Shown here piece after piece: positions 22,352-31,075 of a stretch of DNA of 64,000 nt (position 1 is the first letter of the stretch; every line of letters starts with the position of its first letter). This DNA comes from Lotus japonicus (lineage: Eukaryota; Streptophyta; Magnoliopsida; Fabales; Fabaceae). The notes under the pieces are model-generated. The model saw nothing but the letters and a program-made list of their open reading frames with translations, ran no database searches and had not been told where the DNA came from. Made by a program: the position numbers and the translations under genes. The stretch covers positions 54,488,066 to 54,552,065 of the forward strand of contig NC_080042.1 in the NCBI RefSeq assembly GCF_012489685.1, read 5' to 3'.

Positions 22352-24418
22352 AAGGGATTTTTGTGTGCCAACGGCTATTTTGTTATTACTTCTGAGACAC
22401 GCTTAATCAGGAATTTCCATTGTTTCTTGATAATCTCTCCTGCAACTTCCACTGTGCAACTTCCAATCACTGAAACTCACTCCAAAACCGTCCATTCTTT
22501 TCTTGAAGACCCGTGTTTCCTTCTGTGTGTTTTCTTCACCATGAGTCAAGATTCTAGCAAGAAACTCACTCCTGAGATGAATGCTTACGGGGTAAAGGTA
22601 ATAGGTCTGAAATCCAAAACCCCAAAATCTTCAAGGGTTTCCAAATCCTCTCCTCATACCAGTGAAATCGCAATTGCTCAAGGTATCTCTCAACCATCAT
22701 CTGATCCGCACAAGAAGAAAGGGAAAAAGGCACGATCCAAGTCAGATGCGTCCAAAGCGAAGAGGAAGATGGTAACGAGAGGCTCTGAGGCTACTCAGAG
22801 AGTGAATTCCGAGGCTGAGATCAACCCAAGTACGGGTGATGATGTTGATGATTCTCGTATCACTGAAGTGTTGGAAACTCCTCTCAAGGAAGTTTTACAT
22901 GAAAATGTAGATCCAATTGTTCCATCACCAAGCAACAACCAATCAAGCCACGGTGTTGATACTGATTGCAACAAGGATTCTGATCATCTTGAGGAAGAGG
23001 TAATGGTTCCCATCTCTACTCCCTCTGTTGATAAAACTATGCATGTCGAGGATGTTCAGGATGTTATTGAAAACTCAGAATCTGATGAGGTGTTGATCAA
23101 CACCCTTGGTGCTTCTGCTTCTGTTGCTTCAAAAAGGCAAAAGATGACTGTTGTTCCTAAGTACTCTACGCGTTCCTCTGGCAAGAAGTTAGGTTTGGGT
23201 TTGAGTGAGAACAAGAAGAGCAAGAAGGTCATTATTCTTGATGATGATACTCCTGTTGTCCAGAATGTCAAGAGAAAGGTTCACAAAGATAATGCTGCTC
23301 CTGTTGTTGATGAGACTCCAACTGAGGAGTTGGATAAGTCAGATACTGGTTCTGCTGCTCGGAAGCGCAAGATTGGGAAACGAATTCCAGAAAATGTGCC
23401 TGCTGCTCCTTTGGATAACATTTCTTTTCACTCTGAAGAGAGTGTTGGTAAGTGGAAGTATGTTTATCAGCGCAGGATTGCTCAAGAGAGGGAATTGACT
23501 GGTGAGATTCTGCATTGTCAAGAAATTATGAAACTTCTTGAGGCTGCTGGGTTATTGAAAACTGTTACTGAGATAGGTGGCTGCTATGACAAGTTGGTGA
23601 GAGAATTTATTGTGAATGTGACTACAAATTGCACTGTTTCTGGGCATCCTGATTTCAGGAAAGTTTTTGTGCGTGGTAAGTGTGTCCATTTTTCACCTGA
23701 GATCATTAACCAGTATTTGGGAAGGAGCACTGTTGCCACAGGAAATGAAGAGCTGTCATTGAGTGCTATCACTAAAGAACTCACGGCTGGTCAGACTATG
23801 GTATGGCCTGCTAAAGGATTGCTGTCTTCTACTTATTTGAGTGTGAAGTATGCTATCTTGAATCGCATTGGTGCTGCAAATTGGGCTCCTACCACTCATA
23901 GCTCAGATGTTTCTTCAGGTTTGGCAAAATTAATTTATCTGGTTGGAACTCAAACTCAGTTTGATTTTGGTGAATATGTCTTTGCTCAAACTATGAAGCA
24001 TGCTGAAACTTTTGCTGTCAGGCTTCCTATTGGTTTTCCTTGTTTAATTTGTGGGATTATTTTGAGTCAACATCCTCAAATTCTCCTTGATGATGAGGTT
24101 CCTAGCCAGAAAGCTAGTCTTCTCACTATTGATTCCAGGCTGCTAGCTGGTGCCCATGTTTCTGATGTTGCTGGTTTGGCTGAGATGACTCAGGGGGAGG
24201 GTACTTCCTCTCAGAAGACTCCTGAGACTCCAATTGCTGCGCTTATTGCTGTGTCTAAGATGCTTCAGGACACAATTACTAGTTGTACATTGAGGAAGAA
24301 GAATGTGGACACTCTCATTCTGCAGTTGACTAAAGGCAAGAGGCCTCTTGAAGACAATGCTGCTGCTCATGCTCAAGATGATGTTGGTACTTCTGATGAT
24401 GATACTACTAGTGATTAG
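22346..24418 (+). CDS. SIRE-type env-like protein frame
   Basis: Open in phase with pol from 22346 to TAG-ended 24418. A conventional ATG (MSQDSSKKL) is at 22541; the 65 codons before it would be used only by readthrough. The N-terminal half is low-complexity and charged, with basic clusters (KKKGKKARSK, RKRKIGKRI) and acidic runs, resembling nuclear-localisation-like tracts. The C-terminal half (from about KWKYVYQRRIAQERE) is folded-looking and resembles the domain annotated in plant databases as putative plant transposon protein, with RGKCVHFSPEIINQYLGR. A modest hydrophobic segment (FPCLICGIIL) is the only membrane-like part; no clear signal peptide. The role of such proteins in SIRE elements is unknown, and viral envelope function is not shown. 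Confidence 0.8.
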   Translation, partial: QLKGFLCANGYFVITSETRLIRNFHCFLIISPATSTVQLPITETHSKTVHSFLEDPCFLLCVFFTMSQDSSKKLTPEMNAYGVKVIGLKSKTPKSSRVSKSSPHTSEIAIAQGISQPSSDPHKKKGKKARSKSDASKAKRKMVTRGSEATQRVNSEAEINPSTGDDVDDSRITEVLETPLKEVLHENVDPIVPSPSNNQSSHGVDTDCNKDSDHLEEEVMVPISTPSVDKTMHVEDVQDVIENSESDEVLINTLGASASVASKRQKMTVVPKYSTRSSGKKLGLGLSENKKSKKVIILDDDTPVVQNVKRKVHKDNAAPVVDETPTEELDKSDTGSAARKRKIGKRIPENVPAAPLDNISFHSEESVGKWKYVYQRRIAQERELTGEILHCQEIMKLLEAAGLLKTVTEIGGCYDKLVREFIVNVTTNCTVSGHPDFRKVFVRGKCVHFSPEIINQYLGRSTVATGNEELSLSAITKELTAGQTMVWPAKGLLSSTYLSVKYAILNRIGAANWAPTTHSSDVSSGLAKLIYLVGTQTQFDFGEYVFAQTMKHAETFAVRLPIGFPCLICGIILSQHPQILLDDEVPSQKASLLTIDSRLLAGAHVSDVAGLAEMTQGEGTSSQKTPETPIAALIAVSKMLQDTITSCTLRKKNVDTLILQLTKGKRPLEDNAAAHAQDDVGTSDDDTTSD

Positions 24419-24690
24419 TTCCCTTGTTCCTTCATCTCTTCAATATGGTTGTACTATTTTGTTGACTTTTGTTGTTTCTCTGCACCCTTTGACAATTTCT
24501 GCTAATAAGGGGGAGAATGGTACTGTTGCTTGTTAGTACTGTTGCTTGAGTGTTTTTGTTCAGACTAAGTTTGATGTTGTTCAGTAGGGTGGTACGTTCA
24601 TCATATGCTGTGTGCTGTTGTGTGCAAATGGATGAGTTTGTTGTTTTTAGCATTGTTTGGCTGTCTGATCATGTTTTAGCAAAAATTTGC

Positions 24691-24703
24691 CAAAGGGGGA
24701 GAT
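24691..24703 (+). other. Polypurine tract of the SIRE-like element
   Basis: CAAAGGGGGAGAT directly precedes the TGTAGTT start of the 3' LTR. A second purine run of similar type, AAGGGGGAGAATGG, occurs about 190 bp upstream at 24508-24521. Confidence 0.8.
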
Positions 24704-25627
24704 TGTAGTTCTTTTGATTGGCTGCATTTTGCTCAAAACATGATGGGCAACCATATGTTCCAACATCTGGAGCAACATGGTGGAATTACATATGTTGCTT
24801 GTTCAGTCGTTAAAGTCAAGCTTGTTGTGAGGTTGCTAACTGTATGGTGATTCAGAAGTTTTTATCCTATGCTGTGCGTTTTATCTTCTGAAGGCGTGTT
24901 TGTTTTAATCTTGGCTGAAGTAACAAGATTAATATCGTATGGACCAAGTCTATCTCAAATTCTGTTTTACTTGGTTCTGTTATTTTATTCTGGTAAGATT
25001 TGATTCCATGAAGATTCTTTCCAGAAGTGTGTTAGTGGACTCTATGACGTTCAGCCCATTGAAGATCCAAGCCCCAAGTGAACGTCTATATAAAAGGAAC
25101 TTGTAAACCCTAGCTGGGCACGGATTCAGAGATTCAGATATTGATTTTAGGGTTTTGTTTGTGAGTCCTCTTGTGAGTGTTGTACCAACTTAGTGCTTTA
25201 GTTCATCAAAGTACTGAGTTGAATTTGTTTAGTTGAGTTGTAATCTCATCAAACTGTTTTTGATAAACATGTCTTGATCACTGTGGCAGTGATTGTTAGG
25301 AGTTAGAGAAAGTTTTCTCATAGCTTAGAGGAGAAGGGCTAAGCTTGATTCACTTGTGTAATAGTGGTGAACATATAAGAGGCTCTATACTAAGGGGGAG
25401 TACTTAGGTATAGGAGGGACTTTTATGTGACCTGAGAACTATTATTTGATAGTGAATTGACTCCTGGATTGGTATCCTCCAGACGTAGGTGATGTTCACC
25501 GAACTGGGTTAACAACTCCTTGTGTTTTAACTGTTTGTTTATTATTGATACTCTGATTGTGTTTTGTTGTGCTACACATTGTTGCAACATTGTGTATCAC
25601 ATCTGTCCTAGGTGAATACGAATTTCA
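24704..25627 (+). repeat. 3' LTR of the SIRE-like element
   Basis: 924 bp, TG...CA, about 99.6 percent identical by eye to 16615-17537. It ends ACGAATTTCA and passes directly into MULE interior sequence at 25628. Confidence 0.95.
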
Positions 25628-25738
25628 CGTTTATTAACATAAACAACAGTTTGCTAACATAAAAAATAATTTATAAACATTCAGAGAAAATTCAGAGAGA
25701 ATTAAAAAAAAAATTGACAGGCTAATCGCACTTAAACT

Positions 25739-26704
25739 TAGGCCTGTCCAGATTTTTTTGGGCCGACCGAACCCGTCCGGCCCGCTGCCAAAAAAGGGCC
25801 TCGCGGGTGGGCAGGTTCGGGTCGCGGGTTCGCGGGTGAAAAAAAACCGGTCTCTAATGGTTTGGTTCGGTCGAGTTCGGTTTAACCTCTGAGCCGACCG
25901 AACCAACTCTTTTAAAAAATAAAAAACTTTTCAGCCCAGCCCAATCCCACTAACCCTAACCCTATTGACAAAAAAAAAACCTAACCTTAGCCATATAAAT
26001 ATGCTCTCACTTCTGATTCACTCATCACTCTCTCACTCCAGCCGCCGCCACCTCTCTCACTCCAACAGCCACCACCTCACAAGCCTCAACCCTCAGCCGC
26101 CACCACCACCTCTCAAGCTTCAACCCTCAACCGCCACCTTCTCTTCCTCTCCAGCCGCCACCACCTCACAAGCTTCAACCCTCAACCGCCGCCACCTCTC
26201 AAGCCTCAACCCTAGCCTCCAACGATCGTGTTCCATTAGCCACAATCCGCACCTCCTCCTTTTCTGCGGTGGAGAAAGCGATCTCCGGTGAAGACCTTCG
26301 ACGTCAACGGTGAAGATTGCTAGAGCGAGGACATGCAGCACCACCACGATGAAGATCTTCATCGATTTCTTATTTCTTCATAAATTGTCTCTGAAGATTG
26401 TATATTTTTATGTATTTTTTGAGGTATATATTGTTCATTTGTCATGGAAGTAAAATTTTATGTTTCTGGTGGATGTTATATTCTCTAAATTTCCTGGAAC
26501 TCCTCCTCTCTTTTTTGTGATTTTTTTTTCTGGATCTGCAACCGTGAAAACCGACTGAGGTAACCGACTACCCGACGAAACCGAACCCGACAAATCCGAT
26601 GCTGCTCGGCGGTCGGCGACGGGCTAGATTTTGGTGTAATTTCACCCGTCCAAAACCGGGGTTCGGGCCCAAACCTGCCCGAACCCGTCCAGTGGACACA
26701 CCTA
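25739..26704. mobile_element. Non-autonomous hAT element with perfect 8-bp target duplication
   Basis: The ends are inverted repeats (TAGGCCTGTCCA on the left, TAGGTGTGTCCA read inward from the right), followed on both sides by GGGTTCGG/CCGAACCCG-rich subterminal sequence. Flanks CTTAAACT at 25731-25738 and 26705-26712 are identical, the 8-bp duplication of the hAT superfamily. There is no transposase; the interior has a CCGCCACC/CTCAACC-rich low-complexity tract (26040-26220), whose open frames I do not consider genes. It lies inside a unit of the 44-bp tandem repeat of the MULE. Confidence 0.88.
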
Positions 26705-26868
26705 CTTAAACTTGCGGTAGGTATAAAAGATTTGACAGGCTAACCGCACTTAAACTTGCGGTAGGTATAAAAGATTTGACAGGCGTACCGCACTTAAACA
26801 TGCGGTAGGTATAAAAGATTTGACAGGCGTACCGCACTTAAACATGCGGTAGCCATAAAACCTGTCCG
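26705..26868. repeat. 44-bp tandem repeat with hairpin-forming units (~4 copies)
   Basis: Units start CTTAAAC at 26705, 26749, 26793 and 26837, and each carries GCGGTAGGTATAAAAGATTTGACAGG. The end of a preceding unit (TTGACAGGCTAATCGCA) lies left of the hAT element at 25714-25730. Each unit border forms an inverted repeat, ACCGCA-8 bases-TGCGGT. It belongs to the MULE interior. Confidence 0.85.
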
Positions 26869-27450
26869 CGGTTTAGAGTGCGGGAAAGTCACGAAACCTC
26901 CTCCCATTGCAGAATCAAATCGAGGGACTGAAATTTAACACGAAATACAACCTAAGCCTCGAAAACTTGTAAAAAATAACTTATATTATTGTTCTTCTTG
27001 TGGGTTATGGGTTGTTGTTGTATTTTGTGGGTTACTCCTTCTTGACTTGGTCTCCTTCTTCCTCTTCTACTTCAACTTCTTCTTCTTACTTCTTCTTCTT
27101 ACTGGTTGTCCTCCTTTCTCTTCCTCTTCTTGACTTGGTTGTGGGTTTGAGAGACTTGATTTTGTGAGGGTTGAAACTTTTGAAATTGGGTGGGAGAGGA
27201 AGATGGTATACGGTTGAAAGAGGGGGGAGGGTTTGTAGAGATAAGGTAGTTTTTTTTTTTTAAATTTAAATTACTGAAGGGTATTTTAGTCTTTTCGCGT
27301 GTTTGGGGATGGCGGACTTAGCAAAAAAGGGGGCGCAAATAGTCTCTGCCTATCATCTATTACATCTTATACTTTCTCACTCTTACTTTTTCTTTTCTTC
27401 CTATCTATCTCTTCCTCCACCTCATTTTGAGGTGTGAATAAATAATTATT

Positions 27451-29362
27451 GCTAATCCACGTTGCAGCCCCACACCCCAATTAACATTACAAATTTCAAA
27501 AATAAAAACACAGACCTGTATCCCTTTTTTCTCTTTCTCTCAAAATTGATTTCCTGTGCGTGACCTTCATCCTCTTCACTATTTCATCATTTTCTTCCTG
27601 ACACTCTCACGAAGCAGATTTTTGGGTAGTCAAATTGGAAGGCCTCTTGAAAAGACTGGGAGTTAGGGTTTATGCTTTGAAGAAGGAGAAGAAGAAGAGT
27701 ACCCACATCTTCAGATTGCTCATTTGATTTTATTGAGGTATACATACACCCTATAAATTTCAATAACAGTAGTAGCACAGTTTAGAATTAAGTAGAATTA
27801 TTTTTAGGGCTTTAGTTACACATTTGGGAATTTTATGGTTGCTCATGGGTAGTATGTCAAAAGGGTAATAAATGCTGAAGGTTTGAGGTTAATTTTGTGT
27901 TCAGATTCAACGGCAAGTGGATCGTTCGGAGGTCGTAGGATTGCAGAAAGCAATTGTGGTTATTCTTCATAGTTGTGAGTGGTTTTCAATTGCTATGACA
28001 TATTTTTAACAGTCTTATAACTGATTTAATTACTTTATCATATTACCTATTTATCTAATTGGGAAAACATGTTTTTATATGTTTGACTATCATTCTTGAA
28101 CTCTGAAAGCTGATTTTATGAAGCTGATTTTGAGCATGTTTTATGAATTGGTATGAGAAGAGAATGACATTGAGTTAATTTTGAAATTATGTGAAATTGA
28201 GATCGTGAACTTGAAAATCTTTGATGAGCATTGAAAATTTGATGTTGAGAATGCTATTTTGAAAAGCTTTGATGAGCATTTGAAAGCTGATTTTGAGACT
28301 GTTGATGAGACTTGTATTGGTTTGAGAAAATGGTTTTGGGTATCCTTGATAGAATCCCGTAGCCGTTAGCGGAGGTAACGGCCTAGGTGCACCTAGCTAG
28401 TTTGATTCCGGGAGGAGAGAGCTATCCGTTAGATGGAGCCGCCAGTGCACGGAAAGGGCTATCAACGAGATGTAGCTTCCCCCGATGAGATTGATGAGAT
28501 ATGACATGATTCCGGGTGGAGAGGGCTATCTGTTAGATGGAGCCGCCTCTAGGGTAAGATAATCCTTAAGAGGAAAAGGCTATCAACGAGATGTAGCTTC
28601 CCCCGATGACACGATGTGACTTTAGAAAGGAAAGGGCTATCCGCTAGATGGAGCCGCCCCTATCGGAGAGGCCATCCCTTAGGAGGAGAGGGCTATCAGC
28701 GAGATGGAGCCGCCTCACGGTTCTACATGTGTGACCCTTATATAAAGTTTCAGATTTTAAATGTTATATTGCTATGATTTTAATAATATTTATTTGAAGT
28801 GATTATTTATGAACTTTATGAGTTTTGACACTTTTTACTGCTGAAATGGTTTGAACTGATATTATTGATGATATAGATTGTTTATACTGAGTTAAGAGCG
28901 AAAAACTCGTGCCTATTCTGTTTCCCCTTCCTGTTCATGGTGGTTGTTGACTGCTCACTAAGTCTTCGTGACTTACCCCATTCATTATTTTCCCTCCACA
29001 GATTTTCAGGCAATTGAGTAGCAGATTGTTGTCAGGGTCAGATCATTTGGCTCATTTCGTTTATAGACCTCATTTGGCAGGTGGTCATATTTGTGTCTTT
29101 ATTGGTCTTTGTTATTCTGCAGCTATATGAGAGTCTTGGGGGATATCAGTTTGAGTTGTTATTTATTGTTTTAATTTAAGAATTAGCACTTTAGTGCTGG
29201 ATTTGGAATTTATGTATTCTTGGAATTCTAATTATGATAAATCTCAATTGATAGGTTTTATTATTTTGGAAAAATTGTTTCGAAAAGTGGTTTTGGTTAA
29301 ATAGGCTTGTCAGGCTAAGGTGGTAGCCTGTGCGCCGGTTACGACTCAAGATTTTGGGTTGT
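27451..29362 (+). mobile_element. LTR-like segment (Ty3-type, borders uncertain)
   Basis: No coding domain. The segment ends GCGCCGGTTACGACTCAAG...GGGTTGTGACA at 29362, a typical TG...CA type LTR end, preceded by CACTAAGTCTTCGTGACTTACCCC, a stretch seen near the 3' ends of plant Ty3 LTRs. It contains the internal repeats at 28330-28740. I could not find a matching left border or target duplication, so a solo LTR or a truncated element are both possible. The first ~100 bases may be ordinary flank. Confidence 0.45.
28340..28740. repeat. Irregular repeats of a GGGCTATC...AGATGGAGCCGCC unit
   Basis: The motif (A/G)GGGCTATC, then 4-5 variable bases, then AGATG(G/T)AGC(C/T)(G/T)CC occurs about seven times (near 28421, 28461, 28518, 28577, 28637, 28680), with two alternating versions: GTTAGATGGAGCCGCC and ACGAGATGTAGCTTCCCCCGATGA. 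The spacing is irregular (about 40-65 bp) and units differ in length, which is unlike a CRISPR array. Confidence 0.7.
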
Positions 29363-29748
29363 GACAAAATGTCAATTAATACACCAACCTAGATTCCGGT
29401 GTAATAAAACTCAAACAACTAATGGAATCTTACATAACCATTTCTTTCACGTATCATTCCAAGACATTAAATCAAACATAATTGATCGAGTTGATGCCTA
29501 CCGACTTCTAGTAACTTTGACAGATATGATATAAACAATCGATCGAGTTGATGCTTAACAACTTTTAGCAACACCGATGTGATTAAAATCTGTTGTTTTT
29601 GTGGTTTCCTTTATTTTAAAGTTTTTTATTACTCCTTTACAAAATGTGTAATGCATGTTCTTTTAGCTTTTTATGTATATATTCAAAAATAGTTAAGCAT
29701 CTACGATACTAGTTTTTTTGAGATGAGTTCTTAAGTTAAGAACTAGAG
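29363..29748. other. AT-rich intergenic stretch
   Basis: No gene seen. Contains an imperfect duplication of ATCGAGTTGATGC near 29480 and 29541 and a short self-complementary stretch, GTTCTTAAGTTAAGAAC (29728-29744). Confidence 0.5.
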
Positions 29749-29893
29749 TAATGATATATACACACCTCTTCACTTCTTTTTCATCTTCATTTACTATCTA
29801 TTTCTCTTTTTCTATCAATCAAATCACATATCACATCTTTACTTTCTCTCTCCTTTCTTCCTATAAAAAATGAGGTGTGGAGATATAATTATT
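29749..29893. mobile_element. MITE, intact relative of the one split at 16103/27450
   Basis: Starts TAATGATATATACACACCTC and ends GAGGTGTGGAGATATAATTATT, inverted repeats of ~22 bp. The interior is a pyrimidine-rich stretch much like that of the split copy. Length ~145 bp, no coding capacity. Confidence 0.7.
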
Positions 29894-31075
29894 CTAAGAG
29901 CTATGAAGATGACTGACGTAGAGTTTTTAGTTTTTAAAAATAAGAACTGGTTCTTATATAAGTAACTTTACTTTATGAGTTCTTAGAATTTTTTTTTTCT
30001 TTCTCTTTCACACAAATTGCTTTATTGCATTATGAGTTTTGTTTTATTGCTTTATAAAAGTAAAAAGTATAAATAATGTGCTGCGGTTGAACTAGATGAA
30101 TAGTACAAAGAAACTCAAAGTAAAGAACTTGTGGTTGGAGCGAAATATGTAAAAGCTGCTTTACGGGCCTACGCGAATAGTGCTAAGAACTAAAAATTAA
30201 GAATTAACATTGGAGATGCTCTTAAATAAGAGTATAAGTGAAAAATTATTAAATAAAATATGATAAGTGGTAGAAAAATTATTAAATAAGAGTGTAAGTG
30301 AAAAAAATTAGAAAAAATACATTAGTTTTCTAAATCAACAAATATATTAGAAATTCAAGCTTGTCACCTATCTTAGAAAACTTTCTCAATGTATGAATGG
30401 ACGTCTAGTGCTAAATGCATTGGGTTGAGTTTAGAAACCTAAGACCCAACTAAAAAAATTTATTATGACACATTTTCATGCTCCACTAGACCAACTCCTC
30501 GAGATTGGATTGATACTTAACTCAATGTGACAAATTCTAATGTTTTTTTTAAATACGTGAAACTGCAATGCTAAACAAAATCATGAGCTAAATGTATGAT
30601 ACTTTCCTTTGACTTTTGTGTCGTGCCTTTGATCTTTTCTCACCGTGCATTAAAGGATGCTCTTAATTAGTTGATACATGTGTCGTAGGTTGTTGGTGGT
30701 AAAACATTCGTCACAATTAAGAAGCAAACAACTGAATTCAAGTGTGTATGGTGTAGTAATAATATCATCATTCTTTTGTTTCACCCACAAATGACCACAA
30801 TCCACACCATTCATTCATAATTGCCAACAGAAAATTCAACAACTCCTTCCGTTCAAACATCCATCATAGTTTCCGCCGAAAAAGGGGTTAGCTAGCTGGT
30901 TCCCAAATCTACCACTCAGTCACATGCAGCCAACAATGTGGTAGATTCATGTCAAATGAAAAATGTACTATCAGATTGGAATTTGGAGGAGATATAATGC
31001 CAGCATCTTCTCCTAATTGAAAAACAAGCAACAACTTCACTTCCATCACTGAGAATTAAGACTTTCTCACTCACC
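29894..31075. other. Intergenic region and presumed promoter of the HMG-CoA synthase gene
   Basis: No gene recognised. 29925-30225 carries GTTCTTA-rich sequence ending TTGGAGATGCTCTTA, the complement of the GAGCATCTCCAA start common among plant MITEs, so a decayed MITE is likely. 30240-31075 should include the promoter and 5' UTR of the gene starting at 31076; I see no unambiguous TATA box or transcription start. Confidence 0.45.

Larger units (their letters stand above)
16535..25627 (+). mobile_element. SIRE-like Ty1-copia retrotransposon with env-like frame
   Basis: Structure: 80 bp of 3'-internal sequence (16535-16614), 5' LTR (16615-17537), Met primer-binding site, gag-pol (17603-22345), env-like frame (to 24418), polypurine tract and 3' LTR (24704-25627). 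By eye the LTRs differ at about four positions in 924 bp, so the element is young. The order gag-PR-IN-RT-RNaseH followed by an extra frame is the Sireviridae-type (SIRE/Maximus) layout. The 5 bases outside each end do not match (TCAAG or GAGAT on the left, CGTTT on the right), which is unusual for so young an insertion; see findings. An amber codon inside the integrase region makes this copy unlikely to move by itself. Confidence 0.93.
16183..27350. mobile_element. MULE with perfect 9-bp target duplication, hosting other elements
   Basis: The left end GGCAGAGACTATTTACGCC and the right end (inverted) GGCAGAGACTATTTGCGCC continue as an inverted repeat through GCTAAGTCCGCCAT and more weakly for ~100 bp. 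The flanks are identical: TATCATCTA at 16174-16182 and 27351-27359. A 9-bp duplication with long TIRs is diagnostic of Mutator-like elements. Without the copia (16535-25627) and hAT (25739-26704) insertions the MULE is only about 1.1 kb and has no transposase, so it is non-autonomous. Its own interior includes a CT-rich left arm, a direct repeat TAACTGGATAGTCC (16498 and 16517), the 44-bp tandem repeat, and a TTCTTC-rich right arm. Confidence 0.9.
16103..27450. mobile_element. Small MITE split by the MULE (outer halves 16103-16182 and 27351-27450)
   Basis: The left half starts ATAATAATATATACACACCTC and the right half ends GAGGTGTGAATAAATAATTATT; these are inverted repeats of one another with a few mismatches. 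An unsplit relative sits at 29749-29893 with the same ends and the same TTTCTTTTCTTCCTAT-like interior. Joining the halves at one copy of the 9-bp duplication gives a ~170-bp element. The superfamily is not clear because the target duplication is not obvious. Confidence 0.7.

Noticed and set aside
25965..26362. Ser/His/Pro-rich frame on plus and Arg/Leu/Val-rich frame on minus
   Set aside because: Both derive from the CCGCCACC/CTCAACC simple-sequence tract inside the hAT element.
28340..28740. CRISPR-like repeat block
   Set aside because: Repeat and spacer lengths are irregular, the spacers are related to each other, and the setting is a plant LTR-like segment.
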